NCBI GenBank assembly: GCA_016703065.1
Contig: JADJCU010000005.1
Span: forward strand, 1 to 64,000
Reading direction: 5' to 3'
DNA: 64,000 nt
Source of the DNA: a bacterium
GTDB lineage: Bacteria; Electryoneota; RPQS01
The notes under the pieces were generated by a model, which worked only from the letters and a program-made list of their open reading frames with translations, was not told the DNA's origin and ran no database searches. Shown one piece after another: positions 35,108 through 45,264 of this stretch. How positions within the stretch are numbered: the stretch's first letter is position 1; the number at the start of each line of letters is the position of its first letter. Made by a program: the position numbers and the translations under genes.

Positions 35108-35605
35108 GTGGGAAAAGCACTTTCAATTTTGGCCGCAGCACTGTTTGCGGCTTTTTTGTGTCTGGGAAGCATTGAAACTTGGGCTTGCGATGATTGCATT
35201 TGCGCGAGCGACAGCTCATGTTCGAATGTTTCGTGCGGTTCTAATCCGATAGCGAATTGCACGCGAGTCGAATTCACGGCGGCGTGTACCGGAGACTATG
35301 TTCTCCGCGTCCATACCGATTGCCAGGATTCGGATTGCGGAGGCTGTCAAACATGCGCGACAGTTTGGCAGATTGACAACGGCGTCGAGTACTATCAGGC
35401 AAACTGCCATGACAACAATTGTAATACGAACAACTGCAAGTACACTTGCACAGAAATCTCCCTTAGAGCAGGTTCGCGCTATGCCTTCTACGTCTGCAAA
35501 GTGCCGTGTCCAGGTGCAGCAGATGACTGCTCGGAGTGCAAGAACGTGTGCGTCGCGAAGGCTTGTCTTGCGTACGGTCTATCCGGGGCGTCGTGTTTGC
35601 CATGA
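35108..35605 (+). CDS. Secreted 22-cysteine protein, cassette copy 1
   Basis: 165 residues from GTG 35108, chosen because GCGGAGG stands 6 bases upstream and a signal peptide (VGKALSILAAALFAAFLCLG...AWA) follows. The mature part has 22 Cys in about 140 residues, in clusters such as CDDCIC, CGGCQTC, CHDNNC, CPG and CSECKNVC, so it is probably a disulfide-dense extracellular domain. No family recognised. Its stop overlaps the next ATG (ATGA), so it is translated together with the beta-helix protein and may be its partner. Confidence 0.72.
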   Translation: MGKALSILAAALFAAFLCLGSIETWACDDCICASDSSCSNVSCGSNPIANCTRVEFTAACTGDYVLRVHTDCQDSDCGGCQTCATVWQIDNGVEYYQANCHDNNCNTNNCKYTCTEISLRAGSRYAFYVCKVPCPGAADDCSECKNVCVAKACLAYGLSGASCLP

Positions 35606-37200
35606 AACACATAGGCAAAATGACCTTGCTGGTCGCTTCGTTTGCGATTGTGTTCATTTCGAGCAGGGCGGAGATACTCCACGTGCCTGCGGATTACACA
35701 ACCATACAAACAGCGCTGGATGCAGTAGACACCTATGACACCATTCTTGTAGCGCCGGGACGCTACCACGAGTTCTTGGTTGGGCCATTGCATTCTTACT
35801 TCATGTTTGGTCAATACTCACCGGACAGCGTCGCCGAAGAACTATGGACGGTGCTGGATCCCATTCCACTGCCGGATGCGGATACGCCGTCTGCATTCGT
35901 GGCGCGCGGCGATACTGTTCTGATAAAGAACTTTGCATTCTTTAATCGTGCCGAGATGAGACAACCTGACTGGCCGACGCGCACGGGCGGCATTCGGAAT
36001 CAATCCGACTTTCTCATCGTCGAGCAGTGCAGATTTGACTCAGTGTCAGCCGCGATTGAACGCGGGCCGTACATCCGGGCCTTGCATTGTGAGTTTCGAG
36101 GTTGCCTGTGGAAGTGCATTTGGACTGAACAATGGGGTCGCCTGGAAGCGCGCCACTGCTATTTCGACGGCGAAAGCGGCTACGCGTATATTCTCGCCTA
36201 CGACCACACGACGCTTGACTCATGCGTCTTTGGCTGCAATCCGACTGGTCACTTCGTGGGGCTGGGAACGCGCCACATACGAGTACGGGATTGTGTATTT
36301 GGCCCCTGTGCTGGGGCGTTTTCCACGCTCTTTCTTGGTGTGAGTGAAGACGTGCTCGTCGAGCGGTGCACGTTTGTTGAGATTGACAGCGTCTCAATCA
36401 TTCTTCAGGTGGACGTGCGATGTACCGAATCTCTTACTCCACCGATTATATTGAGAAACAACATGTTTCGCGAGTTTGACGGAGTGAACTATGCAATGAG
36501 TTTCTGGTGTCAGTCTGACTGTACCGGATTCATTGGTCTCTGCGAAAGTAACGCGTTCACAGACGGTGTGGCGCAAATTCATGGGGGCGCCATCAACGTC
36601 TCGGGGATCGCGATGTTGCACGGCAACACGTTCCATGAGATCCTCCCAAACGAGCAAGCGGACGTATATGCCGACAATATCACGTCGTTGGGCGCACTGA
36701 CGGCGCGGGACAATCAGTTTCTTGGACCGGGTCTTGGCGCGGCGACGAATGGACCGCCATTTGATGCGCGGTGGAACTGGTGGGGGGACAGCACGGGACC
36801 GTATAGTCCGAGTGAGAATCCCGAAGGTCTGGGCACCGAAGTCGGTTGGGGCGTAGAGTTTCAGCCGTGGTTGACGAGTCCGCCCGACACAATCGGCGAC
36901 ACGAGCGAGGTTGCAGTGGAAACACCGCCGAGCATGCTGGCGAATTACTCACTTCACGCTTATCCGAATCCGTTTAACGCGGTGACGACGCTCGAGATTG
37001 ACGTTGTTGTACCGGGCGAGTACGACGTGTTGCTCTACGACGTAACGGGCCGGGAGGCGGCGCGCGTGTTTAGCGGAAGAATCGAGCGGAGCGCACGTGT
37101 GGCATTGAATGCGAGCGAGTACGCCAGCGGAGTCTATTTTGTGAAGCTGGCGCGCGGGAGTCAGATGTTTGCGGTAGAGAAACTGATGCTGGTGAAGTAA
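35602..37200 (+). CDS. Secreted beta-helix protein with T9SS type A sorting domain, cassette copy 1
   Basis: 532 residues from ATG 35602. Signal peptide (about 7-23), then a pectate-lyase/NosD-like right-handed helix that begins with the typical VPADYTTIQTALDAV...ILVAPGRYHE. Many strand turns follow, and a WNWWGDSTGP motif (about residue 390) that ends many such helices. The C-terminal 75 residues are a sorting domain (YPNPFNAVTTLEIDV, LYDVTGRE, final LMLVK). Unusually rich in Cys for this fold (CRFDS, CEFRGC, CVFGC). Enzymatic residues were not identified; it may bind carbohydrate or act structurally. Confidence 0.85.
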   Translation: MKHIGKMTLLVASFAIVFISSRAEILHVPADYTTIQTALDAVDTYDTILVAPGRYHEFLVGPLHSYFMFGQYSPDSVAEELWTVLDPIPLPDADTPSAFVARGDTVLIKNFAFFNRAEMRQPDWPTRTGGIRNQSDFLIVEQCRFDSVSAAIERGPYIRALHCEFRGCLWKCIWTEQWGRLEARHCYFDGESGYAYILAYDHTTLDSCVFGCNPTGHFVGLGTRHIRVRDCVFGPCAGAFSTLFLGVSEDVLVERCTFVEIDSVSIILQVDVRCTESLTPPIILRNNMFREFDGVNYAMSFWCQSDCTGFIGLCESNAFTDGVAQIHGGAINVSGIAMLHGNTFHEILPNEQADVYADNITSLGALTARDNQFLGPGLGAATNGPPFDARWNWWGDSTGPYSPSENPEGLGTEVGWGVEFQPWLTSPPDTIGDTSEVAVETPPSMLANYSLHAYPNPFNAVTTLEIDVVVPGEYDVLLYDVTGREAARVFSGRIERSARVALNASEYASGVYFVKLARGSQMFAVEKLMLVK

Positions 37201-37253
37201 CGCTGCTGCTTCTCGACGCTTGTGACAAAGGCACAGAACCCCAATCGTGGGTC

Positions 37254-37282
37254 TTGACATTTCGCGATGCCCATTGTATCTT
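37254..37282 (+). promoter_or_regulatory. Promoter of cassette copy 2
   Basis: TTGACA (37254-37259), 17-base spacer, TATCTT (37277-37282) followed by TG, matching copy 1 in sequence and spacing. Confidence 0.75.
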
Positions 37283-37333
37283 TGCAGGGTGCACCGTAAG
37301 GGTGGGACAAACATACTTGAACGGAGGCACGCC

Positions 37334-37828
37334 ATAGGAAAAGCACCATCAATTCTTGCCGCAGCATTGCTTGCGGCTTTTTTGTGCTTGGGTAGCGCGG
37401 AAACTCGGGCCTGCAATGACTGTATTTGTGCTAGCGATAGTACTTGCTCCAACACGCCTTGCTCGCAAGATCCTACTGCAAACTGTACCCGCGCGGAGTT
37501 TGAGGCAGCTTGCACTGGAGATTACGCTTTCCGCGTTCGGACAGATTGTCCCGAGGAAGGATGCGGAGATTGTCAGACATGCGCAACTGTTTGGCAGGTC
37601 GTGAATGGCACCGAGGTACTGCAAGCGAACTGCCATGACAATAATTGTGACCAAGGTAGCTGTACGTCGCTCTGTGGTGTAAGGCTCTATGCAGGTACAA
37701 AATATGTAATGTACGTCTGTAAAGTACCGTGTCCTGGTTCAGCGGGTGACTGTTCGGAGTGCAAGTCAGGTTGCGTGGCGAGGGCGTGTTTGGAGTATGG
37801 GCTTTCTGGGACTTCGTGCCTGCCATGA
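37334..37828 (+). CDS. Secreted 22-cysteine protein, cassette copy 2, with an ATA at the expected start
   Basis: Paralogue of 35108-35605 with the same 22 Cys spacing. The codon aligned with the GTG start of copy 1, equally preceded by GGAGG, is ATA (37334). No ATG, GTG or TTG lies between the promoter start site and the signal peptide that would keep it intact; the open frame upstream reaches a GTG at 37247, before the promoter. Either AUA is used at low efficiency, or a base is wrong, or the copy is poorly expressed. Its stop overlaps the next ATG (ATGA). Confidence 0.62.
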   Translation: MGKAPSILAAALLAAFLCLGSAETRACNDCICASDSTCSNTPCSQDPTANCTRAEFEAACTGDYAFRVRTDCPEEGCGDCQTCATVWQVVNGTEVLQANCHDNNCDQGSCTSLCGVRLYAGTKYVMYVCKVPCPGSAGDCSECKSGCVARACLEYGLSGTSCLP

Positions 37829-39423
37829 AGCGCAAGGTCAGATTGCGATTCGTTCTCCTTGCGACAGTGGTCTTTGCCGCCGCGACCAAATCTGAAGTGC
37901 TTCTTGTACCTGCCGACTACGCGACAATTCAAGGCGCCTTGGATGCCACAGAAACGGCTGACACTTTGCAGGTTGCACCGGGGCGGTATCATGAGTTTCT
38001 GGTTGGACCACTGCATTCATACTTCCTGCTTGGACAGCACCCCCGACAGCGTCACGGAAGACCTGTGGTCGATCTTGGATCCGATTCCACAACCGAATGC
38101 CGACACGCCGTCGGCTTTCGTGGCACGCGGCGACACGGTCCGGGTGAAGAATTTCGCGTTCTTCAATCGACCTGAAATGCGACAACTTGATTGGCCGACG
38201 CGCACTGGTGGCATCAGGAATCAAGCTGATTTGCTCATCGTCGAACACTGCAGATTTGACTCAGTATCTGCTGCGATCGAGCGCGGAGAAGAAATTCGAC
38301 TTTCGAACTGCGAGTTTCATGAGTGCCTGTGGAAATGTGTTTGGACAAGTGTCACGGGTCGACTGGAAGCGCGGAACTGCTACTTTGACGGGGAAAGCGG
38401 CTATGCTTTCATATTGGCCCATGACAGCACGATTATTGAGTCTTGTGTCTTTGGCTGCAATCCCTCGGGACACTTCGTGGGGCTGTCCGGCAATGACGTG
38501 CAGGTTAGGGGATGCCGATTTGGACCGTGTGACGGAAATCTATCGACCGTGTATGTTTACCCACGTAGCAATTGCGTCATCGAAGGCTGTGACTTCGATG
38601 GGATGGAAGACATGTATATGCTACTTGAAATAGACGTTGCATGTGAAGAGACTGATTTTCCTCCCATTGTAGTGAGAGACAACACGTTTCATCAATTCAG
38701 CGTTCGAAACTCTGCAATTGAAATGTGGTGTGTTGAAGGCACAAACGGTTATGTCGGTATGCTCGACGATAACACATTCGACATTGGAGCTGGCATCGGC
38801 ATCCCCGGCTCGTCGGTCTCAGTTTCGGGTTCTGCGCTAATGCGCGGTAATCGCTTTGAGGAAATCCGCCCGGAAGGAACCGCCGATGTCTATGCGCATA
38901 CGATCACGGCATCAGGCACGTTGACGGCGCGGGACAATCAGTTTCTTGGTCCGGGTCTTGGCGCGGCGACGAATGGACCGCCGTTTGATGCGCGGTGGAA
39001 CTGGTGGGGGGACAGCACGGGGCCGTACAACGCGAGTGAGAATCCGAAGGTCAGGGAACGGAAGTGGGCTGGGGTGTGCAGTTTCAGCCATGGTTGATGA
39101 GTCCACCCGACACAATCGGCGACACGAGCGAGGTTGCAGTGAAAGCACCGTCGAGTGTATTGGAAACGTATTCACTTCGTGCCTATCCGAATCCGTTTAA
39201 CGCGGTGACAACACTCGATATCGAAGTTGTTGTACCGGGCGAGTACGACGTATTACTCTACGACGTGACGGGGCGCGAAACGGCGCGCGTATTTAGCGGA
39301 AGAATCGAGCGCAGTACTCGTGTCGCATTGAATGCGAGCGAGTACGCCAGTGGAGTCTATTTTGTGAAGCTGGCGCGCGGGAGTCAGATGTTCGCGGTGG
39401 AGAAGGTGCTGCTGGTGAAGTAG
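37825..39423 (+). CDS. Secreted beta-helix protein with T9SS sorting domain, cassette copy 2, frame-disrupted
   Basis: Paralogue of 35602-37200: VPADYATIQGALDATE at the start, WNWWGDSTGPY, then YPNPFNAVTTLDIEV and LLVK at the end. The frame shifts at the C run 38040-38044 and again near 39044, where copy 1 has CCC and this copy CC; adding one C restores ENPEGQGTEVGWGVQF. Reading through both gives a protein of about copy-1 length, so the breaks may be sequence errors. Confidence 0.75.
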
Positions 39424-39488
39424 GGTAAGTCAGCGGGGCAGGTGAAGACACCTGCCGCGGCAGCGTAGAATCCTTGCCGATCAAGTAG

Positions 39489-39513
39489 AAAGGCAGCCTT
39501 GCGGCTGCCTTTT
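39489..39513. terminator. Bidirectional intrinsic terminator
   Basis: Perfect 10-bp stem AAAGGCAGCC with GGCTGCCTTT, loop TTGC, then T; placed between the convergent stops at 39423 (+) and 39517 (-). Confidence 0.8.
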
Positions 39514-39516
39514 GAG

Positions 39517-40988
<1,472 letters not shown>

Positions 40989-41260
40989 ACTCCGGGTTCC
41001 CGTTTCCGTAATCCATTCGTTAGCACCCACAGAACATCCACACCTTCGGCAAAGACTGGGCCGAGCTGATACATCGCAACCTCCTTGTTCATCCATTAAA
41101 ACATCGGGAAACGCCCGAAATCGAAACTGACTATCCTCTCAGAAATATTGGGGTAGGGTTAATTTGTCAACATATCATTTTGCACAGCATAGGGCAAAGA
41201 GTCAAGGGTATTGACCCTGATTTGTTGAGAAGTCTCGACGGCCGAGGGGGCAAGCTAAAT

Positions 41261-41289
41261 TTGACATTCCAATGGCTCTAAGGTATATT
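41261..41289 (+). promoter_or_regulatory. Promoter of dapA
   Basis: TTGACA (41261-41266), spacer 17, TATATT (41284-41289). The leader is about 65 bases to the dapA ATG. The rest of the 41000-41260 gap shows no gene. Confidence 0.7.
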
Positions 41290-41309
41290 TTAATTCGGGA
41301 ATTTTGGGG

Positions 41310-41363
41310 ATGTTGCGAACAGGAAACGCGGCGTATTGCGAATCAAACTCCATAACAACATGA
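41310..41363 (+). CDS. Possible upstream short frame overlapping the dapA start
   Basis: 17 codons from ATG 41310 to a TGA that shares bases with the dapA ATG (ACATGA). dapA itself lacks a recognisable ribosome site, so re-initiation from this frame is plausible. The codons show no run of lysine or other single amino acid. Weak evidence. Confidence 0.25.
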   Translation: MLRTGNAAYCESNSITT

Positions 41364-42246
41364 ACTTCTATGCAGGATTGTGGATAGCGGTGGTCACACC
41401 GTTCCGAAATGGGCAAATTGACGAGGTTGCCCTGCAAAATTTGGTCAGAGAACTTGCGAATCGCGGCGTGGACGGATTTGTACCTTTGGGCACAACTGGA
41501 GAGGCATCGACCCTCTCGAGGGACGAGCGGAAGCGTGTGATTCAGCTCGTTTTGGAGGCCGCCGGAAGTCTTCCCGTCAGCCCGGGTTGCGGGACGAATG
41601 CCACTGCGCAGACGATTGAATTTGTGAATGAGGCGAAAATTCTGGGTGCCCGGGGAGCAATGGTGATCACCCGTACTACAACAAACCGACCCAGGAAGGG
41701 CTTTATCAGCACTTCAAAGCCGTTCATGACGCGACGGACCTACCGCTTTTGCTGTATAATGTCCCGGGCCGGACGAGTGTGAACATGCTGCCGGAAACCG
41801 TGGAACGGCTGGCACCGTTGCCGAGGATTGCCTCGATCAAGGAAGCCTCGGGAAATCTGGACCAGATATCGGACGTCTGTGCACGTGTGCATGGAAAGAT
41901 GACGGTATTGAGCGGCGATGACTCGCTGACACTCCCGGTTCTCGCGGTAGGTGGAGCGGGCGTCGTGTCGGTGGCGGGCCACGTATGTCCGGACCTGCTT
42001 AAAGGTATGCTCAGCGCGTTTTCGCGCGCGGACATGGAGTCGGCGCGGCTGCTGCATCACACCATGGTTCCGATTGCGAAGGCCATGTTCCTTGAGACGA
42101 ACCCGTCTCCTGTGAAATTCGCGCTCCATGAACTTGGGAAGATTGCGAATGAATTCCGGCTGCCGATGGTCCCGGTGAAGGCTGAAACCGAGGGAAAGAT
42201 TCGGGCAGCGATTGCTGTCTACATGGAGCCCTTGAATGTCGCATAA
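41360..42246 (+). CDS. dapA: 4-hydroxy-tetrahydrodipicolinate synthase DapA, with one-base frame break
   Basis: Starts MNFYAGLWIAVVTPF at 41360. PLGTTGEASTL (pyruvate site), LLYNVPGRTSVN (catalytic Tyr) and IASIKEASGN (Schiff-base Lys) are all present. At 41670-41672 the sequence has ACCCGT where ACCCCGT would read VITPYYNKPTQEGLYQHF, the conserved DapA core; without that C the frame is lost for about 25 codons. The enzyme condenses pyruvate with aspartate semialdehyde. It overlaps dapB by 11 bases. Confidence 0.92.
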
Positions 42247-42958
42247 GAGCGAACCGATCCATGCGGCACTGTTCGGGGCCGCTGGTCGCATGGGGAGGGT
42301 AATCCTTCACGAAGCGCGGCAACTGGCGACGATCAAGATCGTGCACGGTTTCGATCCGGCGGGAGCAGGGCAATATTTCGACGACCTGCGGATCGAGCCG
42401 AACTGCTACGGAGTGCGCGACCACGTTCAAGTGGCCATTGACTTCTCGCTTGCCGATGCGGTGTTGGACAATGTCGCGTGCTGCCGCAAGGGAAAGGTCA
42501 ACTACGTTTGCGGTGTGACGGCTTTAGGCGACGCGGCGCAGACGGCAGTGCGTGAAGCAGCGAAAGACATTGCGGTCTTGCATGCACCGAATATGTCACC
42601 CGGAATGAATCTGCTCTTTGCGTTGGTGGCCGAAGCGGCGGCGGCGCTGCCGGAATACAAAATGTATCTTTCCGAGTCGCATCACACGAAGAAGCTCGAT
42701 GCGCCTTCAGGGACGGCCGTGCGAATAGCGGAGATCGTGCATGACGCCGTGGGCAAGAGACCGGAGATCTTCTCGCTGCGCGTGGGCGACGTGATCGGCG
42801 AACACACGATAATTCTCGGCGGTCATGGCGAGAGAGTGGAGATCACACACCGCGCCGATTCGCGGGCGGTGTTTGCGCATGGTGCTCTGCGCGCTGCTGA
42901 GTGGCTGGCGCATCGGCCTGCGGGGTTCTACAGCATGGCGGATGTGTTGGGGCTATAA
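42236..42958 (+). CDS. dapB: 4-hydroxy-tetrahydrodipicolinate reductase DapB
   Basis: 240 residues. The nucleotide-binding motif is GAAGRMGR (14-21). The active-site signature is SESHHTKKLDAPSGTA with the catalytic His and Lys. It performs the second step of the diaminopimelate pathway. The start overlaps the dapA end. Confidence 0.94.
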   Translation: MSHKSEPIHAALFGAAGRMGRVILHEARQLATIKIVHGFDPAGAGQYFDDLRIEPNCYGVRDHVQVAIDFSLADAVLDNVACCRKGKVNYVCGVTALGDAAQTAVREAAKDIAVLHAPNMSPGMNLLFALVAEAAAALPEYKMYLSESHHTKKLDAPSGTAVRIAEIVHDAVGKRPEIFSLRVGDVIGEHTIILGGHGERVEITHRADSRAVFAHGALRAAEWLAHRPAGFYSMADVLGL

Positions 42959-42973
42959 ACTGAGGATTCACCC

Positions 42974-44710
42974 ATGGCTTTCATTTTCGTCCTCTTTTTT
43001 TCCATGACCGCGTGTTTCGCTCAATCCTTCCCGCCGGACTCGGTGTGGACGTTTGCGTTTGACGACGGCGGGGACGAATACTTCTATGATGCGATAGAAG
43101 TTGAGGACGGTTATCTGTTGTGCGGCGAGGCGCGGGAGTGGAATGCGCTGGTTGGTGAAGCGCTGTTGGTAAAAATTGACCGGGAAGGGGACTTGGTGTG
43201 GAGCCGGAGGTATCCGCATGAACGGAATCGGAGATTCAAACGGATACTAAGGCCATACGTATCAGTGGAGTTAGCCGGTGAATACGTCGCGCCAAATTCG
43301 CAGGCGAACGGCTTGTTCTTTCTGAGTGTTCTGGACGGCGATTCCATAACGGGATATGACCCGGGCTATACCGACGGCAGGCAACAACAACTTGCCCACT
43401 TCAGCAATTTCTTCAATGAGGAATGGACTTTCATCTATTCCGCCCGCTCAAGTGACACTTCTTCAGCAATCGTCCTTGAAACATGGACTCTTAGCGATTC
43501 TTCGCGGCAGGTTTTTGCAACAAGCACGCTAAACGAATGTAGAGGAGTTGTCTATTCCTTCGATGGCGAAGCATTTTACGGCCGGCGCACGAATCCGCAG
43601 GGACATTCCGACGGGTTTGTTTTGCGCCGGAACATGAATAATCAGTATGACTATGAAACCTTTGGGGGCGATCAGTCGGATGATTTTCGTGCCTCGGTAC
43701 GGCACTACCCCGATTCAGTGATTTGTTTTGTCGGCGGGACTTACTCATATTCACATGGCGGTTCAGACCTCTGGCTCGAATTTGTCAATGTGCCTTTGCT
43801 TGAGACCTCACAAACACGCCACTACGGCGGACTTTCCTATGAAGACGGCGTAGAAGTCGTTAACGCTGAGGACTCAGGCTATATCATCGCGGGGAATTTC
43901 TCGTCCGAGGATATTGAGTTTGAGCAGTCGGATTTCTGGCTCTTGAAAGTTGACGATGACGGGGACAGCGTCTGGTCGGTGTTGGCCGGAGGAGCAGAAG
44001 CGGACCGCTGTGACGGGATGATCGAGACGGAAAACGGGTTTCTTCTCTATGGTGCATCGCAATCGTTTTCCGCTCCTGGATGGGACGGGTGCGCAATGCT
44101 GATCGAATACGTTCCGGACCTCGTTGCGGTGCCGTCGACGTTGAACTTCGGTCCGGTGGCGGTCGGCGACAGCACGATGCGCACGCTTAACTTGATCAAC
44201 TCGGGATCAAACACGCTGACCGTGAATTCGCTAAGCGGTGCGGTAGCGTATCACGCGCAGTTCTCCGGTCCGGTGACGATTGCCGTGGGCGATACTCTTG
44301 CGGTGTCAATCTATTTTGCTCCGACCACTGCGGGGACGCAGATTGATACGTTGACCGTTGCGAGTGACGCGCTTTCGGGCGAAAAGAACGTGCGCTGTCT
44401 GGGAGCGGGGTCGGCAGCGGATGCAGACGAACGACCGCTTGTGCCGACTGAGTTCGCATTGTATCCTCCCTATCCAAACCCGTTCAATGCGCAGACGGTC
44501 ATCGAGTTTGATCTCGCGCACGAAAGTGATGTGAAGCTTGACCTCTATGATGCGACGGGCCGGCTGGCGCGCACAGTTCTCGACGACCAGCGCGGCGCAG
44601 GAGCGTACCGAGTGACTCTAAACGCCAACGGTCTGGCCTCGGGGAGTTACTTCGTGACGCTAACCGCAGGCCAGTTTCATGCGACACAGAAAGTGCTGGT
44701 GGTGAAATGA
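42974..44710 (+). CDS. Secreted repeat protein with choice-of-anchor-D-like domain and T9SS sorting domain
   Basis: 578 residues, with a signal peptide (AFIFVLFFSMTACFAQ). Residues 25-375 carry repeats like those of the 3454-4899 gene (EVEDGYLLCGEA, LLVKIDREGDLVWSRRYP, FWLLKVDDDGDSVWSVL). Residues about 380-480 form an ASPM/SPD-2/Hydin-like strand domain (LNFGPVAVGDSTMRTLNLIN). The last 75 are a type A sorting domain (YPPYPNPFNAQTVIEFDL, LYDATGRL, VLVVK). It lies 15 bases after dapB, so it is co-transcribed with lysine genes without an obvious functional tie. Confidence 0.83.
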   Translation: MAFIFVLFFSMTACFAQSFPPDSVWTFAFDDGGDEYFYDAIEVEDGYLLCGEAREWNALVGEALLVKIDREGDLVWSRRYPHERNRRFKRILRPYVSVELAGEYVAPNSQANGLFFLSVLDGDSITGYDPGYTDGRQQQLAHFSNFFNEEWTFIYSARSSDTSSAIVLETWTLSDSSRQVFATSTLNECRGVVYSFDGEAFYGRRTNPQGHSDGFVLRRNMNNQYDYETFGGDQSDDFRASVRHYPDSVICFVGGTYSYSHGGSDLWLEFVNVPLLETSQTRHYGGLSYEDGVEVVNAEDSGYIIAGNFSSEDIEFEQSDFWLLKVDDDGDSVWSVLAGGAEADRCDGMIETENGFLLYGASQSFSAPGWDGCAMLIEYVPDLVAVPSTLNFGPVAVGDSTMRTLNLINSGSNTLTVNSLSGAVAYHAQFSGPVTIAVGDTLAVSIYFAPTTAGTQIDTLTVASDALSGEKNVRCLGAGSAADADERPLVPTEFALYPPYPNPFNAQTVIEFDLAHESDVKLDLYDATGRLARTVLDDQRGAGAYRVTLNANGLASGSYFVTLTAGQFHATQKVLVVK

Positions 44711-45243
44711 CGAAGTGGCTGCTGCTCTGTTGTGTCTGGCTCTGCTGTGCCTGTGAAGACGGCGATTCGCCGCCGGACACCACCGCCTATGAGATCGTGG
44801 TGGGGGATACATTGATTACGATATCGGTGGACGCTGTGAATTTTGCGAACACGCACTTTTCATGGGATGCCTACATGCTGCGCGAGTTTCAGATGGCAAG
44901 CAGCACACAGATTCCGAGCGAAGGGGCAGCCTTTTCGGGCAGCTTGCCGGATTGGAAGAACCTGCCGTGGGTGGTGCGGGAGACGTTCTTGTTCGTTCCC
45001 TATGGTCACGATGCGGCAACAAGCTCGCGAGAACTCTTTTACTATATCATCGGCACGCACTTCGATCAGTTTGGCTTCGGCTGGAAGGACACCTATGATC
45101 CCGAGGCGAACATCTTCGACGAATCGGAGCGCCCGTGGAATAATCCGGCGGACACGACACTCGCGGTAGATAACCCCGGTACTCTGAATTTCGACGGCGA
45201 GTCGAACTATTTTGCGGCGTTTCGGGGGATGTGGGAATTCTAA
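44707..45243 (+). CDS. Lipoprotein of unknown function
   Basis: 178 residues; the ATG overlaps the previous stop (ATGA). A short hydrophobic signal ends in LCCAC, where a lipobox Cys near residue 16 is likely. The mature part is acidic and aromatic-rich (FSWDAYMLREFQM, FGFGWKDTYDPEANIFDE). No family recognised. Coupled translation suggests it works with the T9SS protein before it. Confidence 0.7.
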   Translation: MTKWLLLCCVWLCCACEDGDSPPDTTAYEIVVGDTLITISVDAVNFANTHFSWDAYMLREFQMASSTQIPSEGAAFSGSLPDWKNLPWVVRETFLFVPYGHDAATSSRELFYYIIGTHFDQFGFGWKDTYDPEANIFDESERPWNNPADTTLAVDNPGTLNFDGESNYFAAFRGMWEF

Positions 45244-45264
45244 GCAAACATAGAGACTGCAAAA

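Larger units (their letters stand above)
35027..39423 (+). repeat. Tandem duplication of a promoter plus two-gene cassette (copies 35027-37200 and 37254-39423)
   Basis: Each copy holds TTGACA-N17-TATCTT, a Cys-rich secreted protein and an ATGA-overlapping beta-helix T9SS protein, in the same order and nearly the same length. All 22 mature-region Cys positions agree in number and spacing between the small proteins, and the last 120 residues of the large ones are almost identical. Central regions have diverged, so the duplication is old or the ends are being homogenised. Confidence 0.85.
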
